A stretch of DNA of 64,000 bases from Puia sp. (GTDB lineage Bacteria; Bacteroidota; Bacteroidia; Chitinophagales; Chitinophagaceae): assembly GCA_031292515.1 (NCBI GenBank), contig JARLGZ010000109.1, forward strand, positions 53,740 to 117,739, in the 5' to 3' direction. The notes under the pieces were generated by a model. The model searched no databases. It saw nothing but the letters and a program-made list of their open reading frames with translations, and had not been told where the DNA came from. The position numbers and the translations under genes were made by a program. Below are positions 44,143-53,426 of the stretch, one piece after another. Within the stretch, counting starts at the first letter, position 1; each line of letters begins with the position of its first letter.

Positions 44143-45180
44143 ATGAATTACAAACCAGCAACGCCTGATAAAATACGATTCGCGGTCATCGGCTGTGGCC
44201 ATATCGGAACCCGCCATGCCATCCAGATTGCCCGTTTCGGGATCCTGGCTGCCGTCTGTGATCCGGTGGCAGATAGGCGGGACACCCTGGCCGGCCGTTA
44301 CGGGGCGAGGGCCTATGCCGACCTTGAAAGTCTGCTGGGCAAGGAATCCGGTAACATTGACGTCGCCGTGATCTGCACACCGAACTATCTGCATGCTCCG
44401 CAAAGTATAGCGGCTCTTGAAACGGGGTGCCATGTGCTCTGCGAAAAGCCAATGAGCATCCATTACGCCGATGCTGCCGCGATGATCGCCTGCGCTGACA
44501 GAACGGGGCGGCACCTCTTTATCGTCAAACAGAACCGGTTTAACCCCCCCATCCTCCTGCTGCAGACATTGCTGTCCGAACAAAGGCTGGGTAAAATCCA
44601 TTCATTCCAGGTGAATTGCTTCTGGAGCCGGCCCGCCTCATACTACTCGACGAGCGGGTGGCGTGGTAAAAAAGAGCTGGACGGAGGAGTCCTTCTTACG
44701 CAATTCAGCCATTTTATCGATCTTTTATGTTGGTTATTCGGGGATCTCCGGACCGTCGGCGCCTACCGGGACAATTTCCTCCTGAAGGACCTGCTTGACG
44801 GCGAGGATACGGGTTGTGCCATCCTGCGGATGCAGGACGGCTCCATCGGCACCCTTCATTATACCATCACTGCCTATGATCAAAACATGGAGGGCTCCAT
44901 TACGGTCTTCGGCGAAAAAGGAACCGTGAAGATCGGAGGGCAATACCTCAATGAACTGGAATATTTTTGCGTCCGGGGGATGCAGGCCCCTGCCCTTCAG
45001 GCCTCACGTCCTGCCAACGACTATGGTCTCTACACGGGTTCGATGAGCAACCACGACAAAGTGTACGAAGAGTTGATCAAGGCATTGCAAGGACGCCCCT
45101 ACGAACTGCCGTCGGCAAACGAAGCAGCGCAGACGGTCCTGCTGATCGAAAAGATCAGGGCGGCCTCCGGCCGGCCATAG
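44143..45180 (+). CDS. Gfo/Idh/MocA oxidoreductase, WbpB/WlbA-like
   Basis: This 345-aa cytoplasmic dehydrogenase has Rossmann start IRFAVIGCGHIGTRHAIQI, EKP motif HVLCEKPMSIHYADA and a substrate domain with KQNRFNPPILLL, SGWRGKKELDGGVLLTQFSHFIDLLCWLFG. WbpB/WlbA enzymes oxidise C3 of UDP-N-acetylglucosaminuronic acid, and QNRFNP / GGVLLTQ-H-ID features match that subgroup. Directly downstream of the WbpD-like gene, it supports synthesis of a di-N-acetylated uronic-acid nucleotide sugar. Confidence 0.85.
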   Translation: MNYKPATPDKIRFAVIGCGHIGTRHAIQIARFGILAAVCDPVADRRDTLAGRYGARAYADLESLLGKESGNIDVAVICTPNYLHAPQSIAALETGCHVLCEKPMSIHYADAAAMIACADRTGRHLFIVKQNRFNPPILLLQTLLSEQRLGKIHSFQVNCFWSRPASYYSTSGWRGKKELDGGVLLTQFSHFIDLLCWLFGDLRTVGAYRDNFLLKDLLDGEDTGCAILRMQDGSIGTLHYTITAYDQNMEGSITVFGEKGTVKIGGQYLNELEYFCVRGMQAPALQASRPANDYGLYTGSMSNHDKVYEELIKALQGRPYELPSANEAAQTVLLIEKIRAASGRP

Positions 45181-45267
45181 GCAGGGCACATGACCCAATG
45201 CTGTTAATGAACCGATACTATTAACAATATTATTAATGAGCCAACACTGCAAAATGATAGCCACCTG

Positions 45268-46389
45268 ATGAAAAAAAAGATCCTTTGCACGGTGACCAAT
45301 GATCTCAGCTATGACCAGCGCATGATAAGGATCTGCACATCCCTGACGAAAGCGGGTTACGAAGTGACCCTTATAGGCCGTCGGATGCCCCGATCGCTTC
45401 CCCTGGATGAGAAGTCTTTTCGTCAGCGGCGCCTCCCGCTGTTTTTTTATCGTGGAAAGCTTTTTTACCTGGAATACAATCTCCGGCTGTTCTTCTTCCT
45501 GCTGCTGCACCCGGCCGATTGCATCTGCGCGATCGACCTGGATACGATCCTCCCCTGTTATTTTGTCTCGCGGATCCGGCGCATACCCCGTGTATACGAT
45601 GCCCACGAGCTATTCTGCGAAATGCACGAGGTCGTCTCCCGTCCTCTTATTTATTCCTTCTGGAAGCGGGTGGAGCGATACGCGGTTCCCGCCTTTAGAA
45701 ACGGCTATACGGTCAACGGCCTGATCGCTGCGGCTTTCCATGAAATGTATGGCGTAACATACGAAGTCGTCCGGAATATGCCGGTATTGGAGGAGGGCTC
45801 CCCTGTGACGGGGGACGGACCGGTCGCTACGGCTTCAGGTGCCGGAGAGCGATTCGTCCTTTACCAGGGAGCGGTCAACGAGGGAAGGTGTTTCGAAACG
45901 CTGATACCGGCAATGCAATATGTGGATGCGAAGCTTGTCATTTGTGGGACAGGCAACTATATGGCACAGACACGGGAATTGGTAAAACAATATGCCCTTG
46001 AAAACAAAGTCATCTTCAAAGGCGCCGTATTGCCCGGGCCATTGAAGGAAATCACACGGTCCGCCTGGTGCGGCGTCACCTTGTTCGACCGGAAAGGAGA
46101 AAGTAACTTTTATTCCCTGGCCAACCGTTTTTTTGACTATATCCATGCCGGAATCCCCCAGGTTGCGGTGAATTACCCTGCCTACAGGGAAATAAACAAT
46201 ATGGGCCGTATTGCTGTTCTAGTTGACGAACCGGGGATCCGCGAAGTGTCGGAGGCCCTCAATGAGTTGTTGAACAATACAAATTTATACCGGACGTTGA
46301 AGGAAAACTGCCGGCAGGCCAGGCTCCGTTACAATTGGCAGGAAGAAGAAAAGAAACTGATCCGGATTTATCAAAAAATACTCAGCTAG
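45268..46389 (+). CDS. Glycosyltransferase, GT4-type
   Basis: This 373-aa GT-B fold enzyme begins KKKILCTVTNDLSYDQRMIRICTSL, a start common to GT4-like transferases of cell-surface glycan clusters in Bacteroidota. The hydrophobic middle segment YNLRLFFFLLLHPADCICAID may lie on the membrane. The C-terminal nucleotide-sugar domain shows FVLYQGAVNEGRCFETLIPAM and NRFFDYIHAGIPQVAVNYPAYREI (the acidic EX7E region is only partly kept). Donor and acceptor are unknown. It lies 87 bp after the oxidoreductase and 3 bp before the next transferase. Confidence 0.82.
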   Translation: MKKKILCTVTNDLSYDQRMIRICTSLTKAGYEVTLIGRRMPRSLPLDEKSFRQRRLPLFFYRGKLFYLEYNLRLFFFLLLHPADCICAIDLDTILPCYFVSRIRRIPRVYDAHELFCEMHEVVSRPLIYSFWKRVERYAVPAFRNGYTVNGLIAAAFHEMYGVTYEVVRNMPVLEEGSPVTGDGPVATASGAGERFVLYQGAVNEGRCFETLIPAMQYVDAKLVICGTGNYMAQTRELVKQYALENKVIFKGAVLPGPLKEITRSAWCGVTLFDRKGESNFYSLANRFFDYIHAGIPQVAVNYPAYREINNMGRIAVLVDEPGIREVSEALNELLNNTNLYRTLKENCRQARLRYNWQEEEKKLIRIYQKILS

Positions 46390-46392
46390 CAC

Positions 46393-47529
46393 GTGGAGAA
46401 GCATTTGCATATCGTTTGTTTGGATACACCCTACCCGGTGGACTATGGAGGGGTCTTCGACCTTTTTCATAAGATCAGTTCCCTCCATGAAGCCGGTGTC
46501 AGTATCCATCTTCATTGCTTTGAATACGGGCGGGGTGAACAACCCGAGTTGAACAAGTATTGCGTGGAGGTGAATTATTATTCGCGATGCAAGGGACATA
46601 AGGGGTTTTCCCACAAGCTTCCCTATATCGTTTGCTCCAGGTCGGACGGACGGCTCACGGAGAATCTGCTGGCAGACCGGTATCCCATACTCCTGGAAGG
46701 CATTCACTGCTCTTATTTATTAAACGACGAGAGGTTCGAAGGCCGACGGATCGTCCTGCGATTGCATAACGTGGAATACCAATATTACCGACAGCTTTTT
46801 CTCACGGAAAAATCCTGGTTTAAAAAGCTCTACTACTGGCATGAGAGCCACCTGTTGCGCAGGTATGAAAGAAAAATTGCCAATAAGGTCCTGATCCTTT
46901 CCGTATCTCAAAAAGACAGCGATCTTTACCGGAAGGAGTTTGGAGCCGCACAAATATTCGTACTCCCCGTGTTCCTCCCCTTTAAGGACACTTGCGGAAA
47001 AGAAGGAAACGGATGTTTCTGCCTCTATCACGGGAATCTCTCCGTGGCCGAGAATGAACAAGCCGTCGAGTGGCTGCTGAAGAAAGTATTTAAAGATCTC
47101 GAATTGCCCTTTATCATTACCGGTAAAAACCCGTCGCCGCGTCTGCAGCGAATGGTGAGCAGGTACCCGCATGCCTGTCTGATAGCGAATCCGACCGAAC
47201 AGGAGATGCAGGATATGATTTCCAAAGCCCAGATCAACATACTCCCCTCTTTTAATTGCACCGGGATAAAATTGAAATTACTGAATGCCCTTTATAACGG
47301 CCGCCATTGCATAGTGAACGAAGAAGCGGTAAAATGCAGCGGGCTTGAAGATGCCTGTCATGTAGCCTCCCATGCTGACGATATCAGGAATCTTGTTCGC
47401 AACCTGTATAACCAGCCTTTTACCGGCCGGGAGCTGGAATCGAGGAGAAAGCTGTTGAAAAACAAATTTGATAACGAGCGCAATGCGCATCGCCTCATTG
47501 AATGGATCTGGCATCCCCCGCAGAGATAG
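46393..47529 (+). CDS. Glycosyltransferase, GT-B fold
   Basis: This 378-aa protein starts at a GTG (MEKHLHIVCLDTPYPVDYGG), 3 bp after the previous stop. The PYPVDYGGVFD motif is the GT4-like glycine turn near the N-terminus. VLRLHNVEYQYYRQLF is the usual mid-protein motif; NLSVAENEQAVEWLL and INILPSFNCTGIKLKLLNALYNGRHCIVN mark the donor domain. It ends the four-gene glycan cluster and overlaps ftsE tail to tail by 35 bp. Sugar specificity is unknown. Confidence 0.8.
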   Translation: MEKHLHIVCLDTPYPVDYGGVFDLFHKISSLHEAGVSIHLHCFEYGRGEQPELNKYCVEVNYYSRCKGHKGFSHKLPYIVCSRSDGRLTENLLADRYPILLEGIHCSYLLNDERFEGRRIVLRLHNVEYQYYRQLFLTEKSWFKKLYYWHESHLLRRYERKIANKVLILSVSQKDSDLYRKEFGAAQIFVLPVFLPFKDTCGKEGNGCFCLYHGNLSVAENEQAVEWLLKKVFKDLELPFIITGKNPSPRLQRMVSRYPHACLIANPTEQEMQDMISKAQINILPSFNCTGIKLKLLNALYNGRHCIVNEEAVKCSGLEDACHVASHADDIRNLVRNLYNQPFTGRELESRRKLLKNKFDNERNAHRLIEWIWHPPQR

Positions 47530-48211
47530 AGGGGATCGTGGCATTATCCAGCACATGGCCTCTCTCTGTTTTAAGCATGCGTGCGGGATATTTATTGATC
47601 ACCATATAGTCGTGGGTCGCCATAATGATGGACGTGCCATAATCCCTGCCGATACGGAACAGCAGTTGCATGATCTCGTCGGACGTCTCGGGGTCGAGAT
47701 TACCGGTAGGTTCGTCCGCAAGCATCAGTTTCGGGGAATTCAACAAAGCCCTTGCAATGTCCACCCGCTGCTGCTCTCCGCCGCTCATCTCAAAAGGCAT
47801 CTTGAACCCTTTTGATTTCAGACCTACTTTGTCCAACACGTCGTTGATCTTCTCGACCATGAGCCGGTCGTCCTTCCAACCGGTCGCCCGCAGCACGAAT
47901 TTCAGGTTGTCATTCACATTCCGGTCGGTAAGCAACTGGAAATCCTGGAAGACCACCCCCAATGTCCTGCGCAGGTAGGGAACTTTTTTCCAGTCCATCT
48001 CCCGGAGATTGAACCCCGCCACCTGGCCTTCCCCATCCTTTAACGGCAGATCGCCGTATAGCGTCTTCAGCAGGCTGGATTTACCCGCGCCCGTCTTCCC
48101 GACCAGGTATACGAACTCTCCTTTGTTGATGGAAATATTTACATCCTGCAGAATCAGATTCTCGCCCTGATAAATATTAGCATGCTTTAATTCGACGATG
48201 ATTTCAGCCAT
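47495..48211 (-). CDS. ftsE: Cell-division ATP-binding protein FtsE
   Basis: This 238-aa ABC ATPase has Walker [12 protein letters not shown]-loop [16 protein letters not shown], signature [15 protein letters not shown], Walker [13 protein letters not shown] and His switch MATHDYMVI. FQDFxLL and DRxVxxNL(xF) are FtsE hallmarks. FtsE works with membrane FtsX to control peptidoglycan hydrolases at the septum. In this phylum ftsE is often not next to ftsX, and no ftsX is seen here. It overlaps the end of a convergent glycosyltransferase gene and lies 40 bp after the NADH dehydrogenase gene. Confidence 0.9.
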   Translation of the reverse strand: MAEIIVELKHANIYQGENLILQDVNISINKGEFVYLVGKTGAGKSSLLKTLYGDLPLKDGEGQVAGFNLREMDWKKVPYLRRTLGVVFQDFQLLTDRNVNDNLKFVLRATGWKDDRLMVEKINDVLDKVGLKSKGFKMPFEMSGGEQQRVDIARALLNSPKLMLADEPTGNLDPETSDEIMQLLFRIGRDYGTSIIMATHDYMVINKYPARMLKTERGHVLDNATIPSISAGDARSIQ

Positions 48212-48251
48212 AGAGAAACATTGTGCTGAACAAAAATAAGGAAATTATACG

Positions 48252-49556
48252 CTACATAACTGTTTTCTCCTCATCGACCTTTACCCGGTAAGATTCCGGA
48301 TCTGCCCTCAGCATCAGCCGCAACGTCGAGTCATTGGCGAAATAGCTCATCATCCAGTTCAGGAAGATGATCAGTTTGTTCTTTACGCTCAGGATCAGCA
48401 TCAGATGCACAAACATCCAGGTCAGCCATGCCAGCCGGCCCTGGAAACTGAAGGCAGGAAGGTCGACCACTGCCTTGCGTTTACCCACGGTTGCCATGCT
48501 GCCCTTGTCGAAATATTCGAATTCCTCCAAGGGCTTCCCGCTAAGCCGGTTTTTGAAGTTCTTTGCGAGAACCCTCGCTTCGCTGATGGCCACATTGGCG
48601 AGTTGGGGATGACCCGATGGATATTTCGGAGTAACCATATACGCAATATCTCCGACCGCATATACATCTTTCAGTCCTTCCACCTGACAGTAACGGTCTA
48701 CCTTGAAACGGTTGTTCCTGACGAGGGTTTCCGGGGGCATGCCGCTAAGGGTATTGCCGGTTACCCCGGCCGCCCAGATCAGGTTTTTCGTACGGATCGT
48801 CTGGCCGCCCTTGAGCTGAGCGGTGTCGCCATCATAGTCCACGACGACGGTACCCGTCATCACCTTTACCCCCAGCTCTTCCAGGTATTGCTGCGATTTC
48901 TTCCTGGAAGCCTCGCTCATCACATTCAGCGTATGCGGAGAGCCCTCCAGCAGATAGACGGTCAATTCGCTGAAGTCGATGCCCGGGTAGTCTTTGGGCA
49001 GAACGTTTTTTTTCATTTCAGCCATCGCACCGGCCAGTTCCACCCCGGTCGGGCCGCCGCCGACGATTACAAAATTCATCAGCGCCTGCAGGTCTTCGGG
49101 CTTTGCGGAAAGAGCGTCTTCGAAAGACTGCAGGATGCGGTTGCGTAAAGCCATGGCCTGGGGAACCGACTTCATGGGCAGGGAATTAGCCTGCACCCTG
49201 GCATTGCCGAAATAATTGGTCGTACAGCCGAACGCCACCACCAGGTAATCATAATCGAAATCCCCGATGGAAGTATGGATGAGTTTCGCACCCGTTTCCA
49301 CTTGCAGGACTTCGGCGACCCGGATGTTTACATTTTTCGAATACTGGAATACCTTGCGTAGGGGAAAAGAGATGCTCGAAGGCTCCAGTCTGGCTGTGGC
49401 CACCTGGTACATCAATGGCTGAAACTGATGATAGTTGTGCCGGTCGATGAGCAATACCTCATAAGCCGTTCCGTTAAGCGCCCTTGCCAATTGAAGGCCT
49501 GCAAATCCGGCACCGATGATGATAATCCTCTTATTGGCTGTGCTGACTTTCTCCAT
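48252..49556 (-). CDS. Type II NADH dehydrogenase (NDH-2) family flavoprotein
   Basis: This 434-aa membrane-associated flavoprotein would oxidise NADH and reduce menaquinone without pumping protons. FAD site RIIIIGAGFAGLQLARAL; NADH site MNFVIVGGGPTGVELAGAM; C-terminal FAD contact DVYAVGDIAYM; quinone-site type sequence HPQLANVAISEARVLAKN. The C-terminus (SFQGRLAWLTWMFVHLMLILSV, LIIFLNWMMSYF) is hydrophobic and should bind the membrane. The start MEKVSTANKR at 49556 is preferred; the frame continues upstream over the end of the amidohydrolase gene. It follows that gene by 16 bp. Confidence 0.92.
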   Translation of the reverse strand: MEKVSTANKRIIIIGAGFAGLQLARALNGTAYEVLLIDRHNYHQFQPLMYQVATARLEPSSISFPLRKVFQYSKNVNIRVAEVLQVETGAKLIHTSIGDFDYDYLVVAFGCTTNYFGNARVQANSLPMKSVPQAMALRNRILQSFEDALSAKPEDLQALMNFVIVGGGPTGVELAGAMAEMKKNVLPKDYPGIDFSELTVYLLEGSPHTLNVMSEASRKKSQQYLEELGVKVMTGTVVVDYDGDTAQLKGGQTIRTKNLIWAAGVTGNTLSGMPPETLVRNNRFKVDRYCQVEGLKDVYAVGDIAYMVTPKYPSGHPQLANVAISEARVLAKNFKNRLSGKPLEEFEYFDKGSMATVGKRKAVVDLPAFSFQGRLAWLTWMFVHLMLILSVKNKLIIFLNWMMSYFANDSTLRLMLRADPESYRVKVDEEKTVM

Positions 49557-49572
49557 GTTGGCAAAAATACGC

Positions 49573-51156
49573 CTATTCCGCCGACCAGACGCAGTTGCCA
49601 CCGACATAGGTCTGGAAGACCTTGATGCCGGTGAGCCCGGCCGGGGGGGTGTGGAGCGGATCCCGGTCCAGGATGATAAAATCGGCAAACTTGCCTGCCT
49701 CGAGAGACCCCAGCCCGGGTGTCCGGCTGATCTTCGCCGCCGATGCCGTGTAGGCGGTCAGGGCTTCTTCTATCCGGATGCCTTCGTCTTCCGCGATGAG
49801 CTTCCCTTCGTTGTCCTTTCTGGTAATGGCGGCCTCCATGCCTTTGAAGGGATTAAAATCTTTTACGACCGGCGCGTCGGAGGAGAGGGCCGTGAGGATC
49901 CCATGTTGCAGCACGGATCTTATGGGATAACAAGCCTGCAGGTAGGGCTCATCCAGGTATTTCACGAAGTTTTTCCCGAGTTCGCTGATAAACACCGCCT
50001 GCATGGAAGTGGCGATGTCGCAGGCTGCCATCGTCTGCAGGTGTCTCTCTTCGGGCAGGCCCAGGTGTTCTATACGCCGCAGGGCGCCCGGGAAATCGGC
50101 ATTCAATTGCTGATAGACGTTCGTTACGAATTCGATGGCGGCATCTCCGATGGCATGGGTGGCGACACCAAAGCCTTTCTCGTGGGCCTGACAACAGAGA
50201 GACAGGTAGCGATCCCTGTCGAGCCTTAGTACCCCTTGCTCCGCGGAACCTTTATAAGGTCTTTTCAATGCCGCTGTCTGGCCACTCAACCCGCCGTCGC
50301 TGAAAAATTTGACGGTATTGACTGTCAGGTGATCCGAGGAATGGCATTCCGGGATGGGATAGGGCCTGTCACCTCCATCGGGCAGGAGGATGGGCATCGC
50401 CTGTAAACGGCATCCCAGTTCCCCCGCACGATCCATCTCATAATACGCCTCCAGCAGGACGGGATCCACGGCGGGATCCGTGACGGCAGTTATCCCATAC
50501 CGGTACATTTCCTCCCGGGCGGCACGAATCATGATTTTCAGCTCTTCCCGGGTATAGGGCGGGATCTGCGAGCTGATCAAGCCCAGGGCGGTCTCGGAAA
50601 AAATACCGTTGGGGCGTCCGCGGGAGTCTTTGTGGATCACCCCGCCCGATGGGGCGGGCGTATCTCCGGTTACACCCGCCAGCTCCAGGGCCTTGCTATT
50701 GGCTACCGCGATATGCGCACAGGTACGGATGAGGTAGACGGGCTTGTCCGGGATAACCTTATCCAGGTCTTCCCGGGTGGGGATCCTTCCTTTTTCCCAG
50801 GCCGCCTCATTAAAGCCCCTGGCCGTAATCCAGCCGATACCGGGATGCTGCTCCCGGTACTTCTGCAGAAGGGTCAGCAGTTCTTCCAGGCTTGTCGCAG
50901 CCCGCACGTCCAGCATAAAGGTCTTCAGGTTGCCGACCTTCCAGACATGAATATGGGTGTCATGCAGTCCGGGCATCAGCGTCATGCCACGCGCATCGAT
51001 CAGCCGTGTGGAAGGATTGACAAGCGGGCGGAGTTCGTCCAGGGTGCCGATGGCTTCGATCCGGTCGCCGTCTACTGCAAGGGCATCCGCGCCACCCCGG
51101 CGGAAGCCGGGATGGAAAGAAAGGAGGCTGGCATTATGAATGACGTGTGTGGCCAT
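49573..51156 (-). CDS. Amidohydrolase family protein, YtcJ-like
   Basis: This 527-aa metal-dependent hydrolase has the metal motif HDTHIH (LMPGLHDTHIHVWKVGN), VIRTCAHIAVAN-type segments, HAIGDAAIEFV, and IEHLGLP with the later DAPV(V) metal Asp region (ALSSDAPVVKDFNPF). The end (LGSLEAGKFADFIILDRDP) is the classic amidohydrolase close. YtcJ-type enzymes hydrolyse N-acyl or imide bonds; the substrate is unknown. It is the last gene of the amine cluster, separated from the second aminotransferase by a 219-bp gap with a strong inverted repeat, so its expression could be lower or separate. Confidence 0.87.
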   Translation of the reverse strand: MATHVIHNASLLSFHPGFRRGGADALAVDGDRIEAIGTLDELRPLVNPSTRLIDARGMTLMPGLHDTHIHVWKVGNLKTFMLDVRAATSLEELLTLLQKYREQHPGIGWITARGFNEAAWEKGRIPTREDLDKVIPDKPVYLIRTCAHIAVANSKALELAGVTGDTPAPSGGVIHKDSRGRPNGIFSETALGLISSQIPPYTREELKIMIRAAREEMYRYGITAVTDPAVDPVLLEAYYEMDRAGELGCRLQAMPILLPDGGDRPYPIPECHSSDHLTVNTVKFFSDGGLSGQTAALKRPYKGSAEQGVLRLDRDRYLSLCCQAHEKGFGVATHAIGDAAIEFVTNVYQQLNADFPGALRRIEHLGLPEERHLQTMAACDIATSMQAVFISELGKNFVKYLDEPYLQACYPIRSVLQHGILTALSSDAPVVKDFNPFKGMEAAITRKDNEGKLIAEDEGIRIEEALTAYTASAAKISRTPGLGSLEAGKFADFIILDRDPLHTPPAGLTGIKVFQTYVGGNCVWSAE

Positions 51157-51180
51157 TGATACTTTAGCAAATCAAAAAAA

Positions 51181-51375
51181 TTCTCATGTGACTATCTGGT
51201 TACCCCTAAACCCCGGATCTCCGGCATCCCGGCTCGAAACCGATTAATTTTCTCATGTGACCACCCGGTTTCTTACGGAAATTATATCTCAAACCTCTTT
51301 GCAAGCAAGTTTGCTTTTGTATCCAAGTTGCTTGCAAAGAGGTACTTTTGTGTGCGAATTACTTCTGTGTGCAAG
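51181..51375. repeat. Inverted and direct repeats in the aminotransferase-amidohydrolase gap
   Basis: CCTCTTTGCAAGCAA (51294-51308) and TTGCTTGCAAAGAGG (51328-51342) are a perfect 15-bp inverted repeat with a 19-nt spacer, giving a strong hairpin. On its left TTCTCATGTGAC recurs about 70 bp apart (51181, 51250). On its right TGTGTGCGAATTACTT and TGTGTGCAAGTTACTT are near-tandem. No T-tract directly follows on the minus strand, so it is not a plain intrinsic terminator. Confidence 0.75.
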
Positions 51376-52710
51376 TTACTTTTTAATGCGTGCGATCGCC
51401 GTCTCCAGTACGGCCAATCCCTCGGTCAATTGTTCGTCTGTAATCGCGATGGGTGGCAAAAGACGGATACAGTTACTATAGAGACCCGCCCGGATCATGA
51501 TCAGCCCATGTGCCACAGCATCTTTGATGACTGTCAGCGTCGTATCCGGATCGGGCTCCTTTGTGCCGCGGTCCTTTACGAATTCCACGAGCTGCATGGC
51601 GCCCAGGCCCCTGGTATCCCCGATTACGGTGTATTTTTCCTTCCATTTTTCGAGTTCGTTCCGTATGATTGCACCGACTTCTCCGACCCTTTGCAGAAAA
51701 GCGGGCGAACTCAGTATTTTTACGGCTTCGATGGCTGCCACACAGGCCAGCGGACTCCCGCCATAAGTACCCCCTACCCCTCCGGGATGAGGCGCATCCA
51801 TAATGGAAGCCTTGCCGGTCACCGCACTGATCGGCATGCCCGCACCGATGGATTTGGCGCTGACGATGATATCCGGAACCACGCCGCTGTGTTCAACGGC
51901 AAATAATTTCCCGGTTCTTCCGGCGCCGCACTGGATCTCGTCCGCAATAAAGACGATTCCATATTTATCACAGACTTCGCGCAGCTTGTGCAGATAGGCA
52001 GCAGGCATCGTCAGGAAGCCACCCTCACCCTGCACGGGTTCGATGATGATAGCCGCCAGGGACTCGGGATCTACCTGTGCAATAAAAGCATTCTCCAACT
52101 GCCTGATACAGGACTGAACGTATTGTTCGTCGGTCAGCCCCTCCGGCTTGCGGTATAGGTTCGGCGCGGGGATCCGGTAAATATCGGAGACATAGGATCC
52201 GAACCCTTTTTTAAACAGCGTATACTTGCTGGTGAGGCTGAGCGTAAGAAGGGTCCTGCCATGATATGCTCCCTCAAAACAGAGAACAGCATTGCGTTTC
52301 GTATAATACTTGGCGATGTTCACCGCATTCTCCACCGCTTCGGATCCCGAATTCGCCAACAGCGTTTTTTTGGGATAGTCCCCGGGCGTGAGGCCGTTCA
52401 GCATTTCTGCCAGGTCGAGATAAGGTTCCATGGTAGTGACGAGCGAACAGGTATGAATATACTTGTCCGCCTGTTCCCTGATCGCCCTGACGACATTCTC
52501 CTCGCAGTGGCCCACGTTGATCATGCCGATGCCGCCGGCAAAATCGATCAGCTGGTTGCCATCCACATCCCAGACCAATGCGCCTTTCGCCCTTTCCACG
52601 ACTACTTCGGTCGATTTGGCGAGACCGGCGGGCAATGCATTCTTCCTTCTCTCAAGGGCTGCCTGGCTTTTTGGCCCCGGCAGGCTCGTTTTTAACTGTA
52701 TGTATGACAT
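51376..52710 (-). CDS. Class-III aminotransferase, GABA-transaminase type
   Basis: This 444-aa PLP enzyme has NSGSEAVENAVNIAKYYT, FEGAYHGRTLLTLSLT, IIIEPVQGEGGF, the Asp of FIADEIQCGAGRTGK (D257, PLP ring nitrogen) and the Schiff-base lysine K286 in SAKSIGAGMPISAV. These match GabT-like enzymes that move the terminal amino group of GABA, 5-aminovalerate or similar to 2-oxoglutarate. The ATG at 52710 (MSYIQLKTSLPGPKSQ) fits family starts. It is the second aminotransferase in the same gene train as the one at 56294, and the two are clearly different in sequence. Confidence 0.9.
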   Translation of the reverse strand: MSYIQLKTSLPGPKSQAALERRKNALPAGLAKSTEVVVERAKGALVWDVDGNQLIDFAGGIGMINVGHCEENVVRAIREQADKYIHTCSLVTTMEPYLDLAEMLNGLTPGDYPKKTLLANSGSEAVENAVNIAKYYTKRNAVLCFEGAYHGRTLLTLSLTSKYTLFKKGFGSYVSDIYRIPAPNLYRKPEGLTDEQYVQSCIRQLENAFIAQVDPESLAAIIIEPVQGEGGFLTMPAAYLHKLREVCDKYGIVFIADEIQCGAGRTGKLFAVEHSGVVPDIIVSAKSIGAGMPISAVTGKASIMDAPHPGGVGGTYGGSPLACVAAIEAVKILSSPAFLQRVGEVGAIIRNELEKWKEKYTVIGDTRGLGAMQLVEFVKDRGTKEPDPDTTLTVIKDAVAHGLIMIRAGLYSNCIRLLPPIAITDEQLTEGLAVLETAIARIKK

Positions 52711-52758
52711 AGTAAAATTGATTAGTTTTAAAAAAACGATTGCAGTCATCCCGACCCG

Positions 52759-53424
52759 TCAAATCTTCTTGCCGATGTCTATCTTGATCAACACCCCGAA
52801 ATTACCGCATGAAGGATCGTTCAGGTGTTCAGGCATCAAGGCGACCGGCTCGAAACCGATTTTCATCTGCGCCGTCAGGGTGGGATCTTTTCTTTTCCCG
52901 CTGATCAGTTCCTCGTAATATTGCTCCCCGCTGATCTCACCGCTCACGGCTCCGTAGCCGTTCATCATGCCTACCGCCAGTTGCCCTTTCAAACCCAGTT
53001 TGGCGGCGATTTCATGTCTTGCGCGGTACAAAGCCCTGGCCAGCCCCCGCCCGCGGTATGAAGGCAGGATTCCCATGTCCAGGCCATACAGCCAATCGCC
53101 TTCGGGATCATGATTGCTGAGCCAGCCACCCGCTATCGTCTCCTTAAAGGTATGGTGGTGGTTCTCAAAGTCGAACCGGGTACGCATAGTCGTCGTCATT
53201 CCTATGACTTTCTCCCGGTCCGTAATCACGAATTGCCCTTCAGGAAAGACCTCCAGGTGACGCAGGTAATGGACCGCCCTGATCAACTCGTCGGCTGCCA
53301 GGGTCGGGAATACCGTCTTCTGCAGTTCCTCCAGTTGTTGCGCATGACCCGGCTGTGTATGCTGCACCACGAGCCCGTCGGCGACCACCTCAAAATAACT
53401 CATTTCCGCTGTCATGATTTTCAT
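52759..53424 (-). CDS. GNAT-family N-acetyltransferase
   Basis: This 221-aa GNAT protein has a central acetyl-CoA site (GLDMGILPSYRGRGLARALYRARHEIA). The front segment (HAQQLEELQKTVFPTLAADELIRAVHYLRHLEVFPEGQFVI) resembles the GNAT half of bacterial GNAT/carbon-nitrogen-hydrolase fusion proteins; here the hydrolase half is absent. The acceptor is unknown; an amine or amino acid handled by the surrounding genes is plausible. It starts 2 bp after the transporter stop, so the two are tightly coupled. Confidence 0.83.
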   Translation of the reverse strand: MKIMTAEMSYFEVVADGLVVQHTQPGHAQQLEELQKTVFPTLAADELIRAVHYLRHLEVFPEGQFVITDREKVIGMTTTMRTRFDFENHHHTFKETIAGGWLSNHDPEGDWLYGLDMGILPSYRGRGLARALYRARHEIAAKLGLKGQLAVGMMNGYGAVSGEISGEQYYEELISGKRKDPTLTAQMKIGFEPVALMPEHLNDPSCGNFGVLIKIDIGKKI

Positions 53425-53426
53425 AT

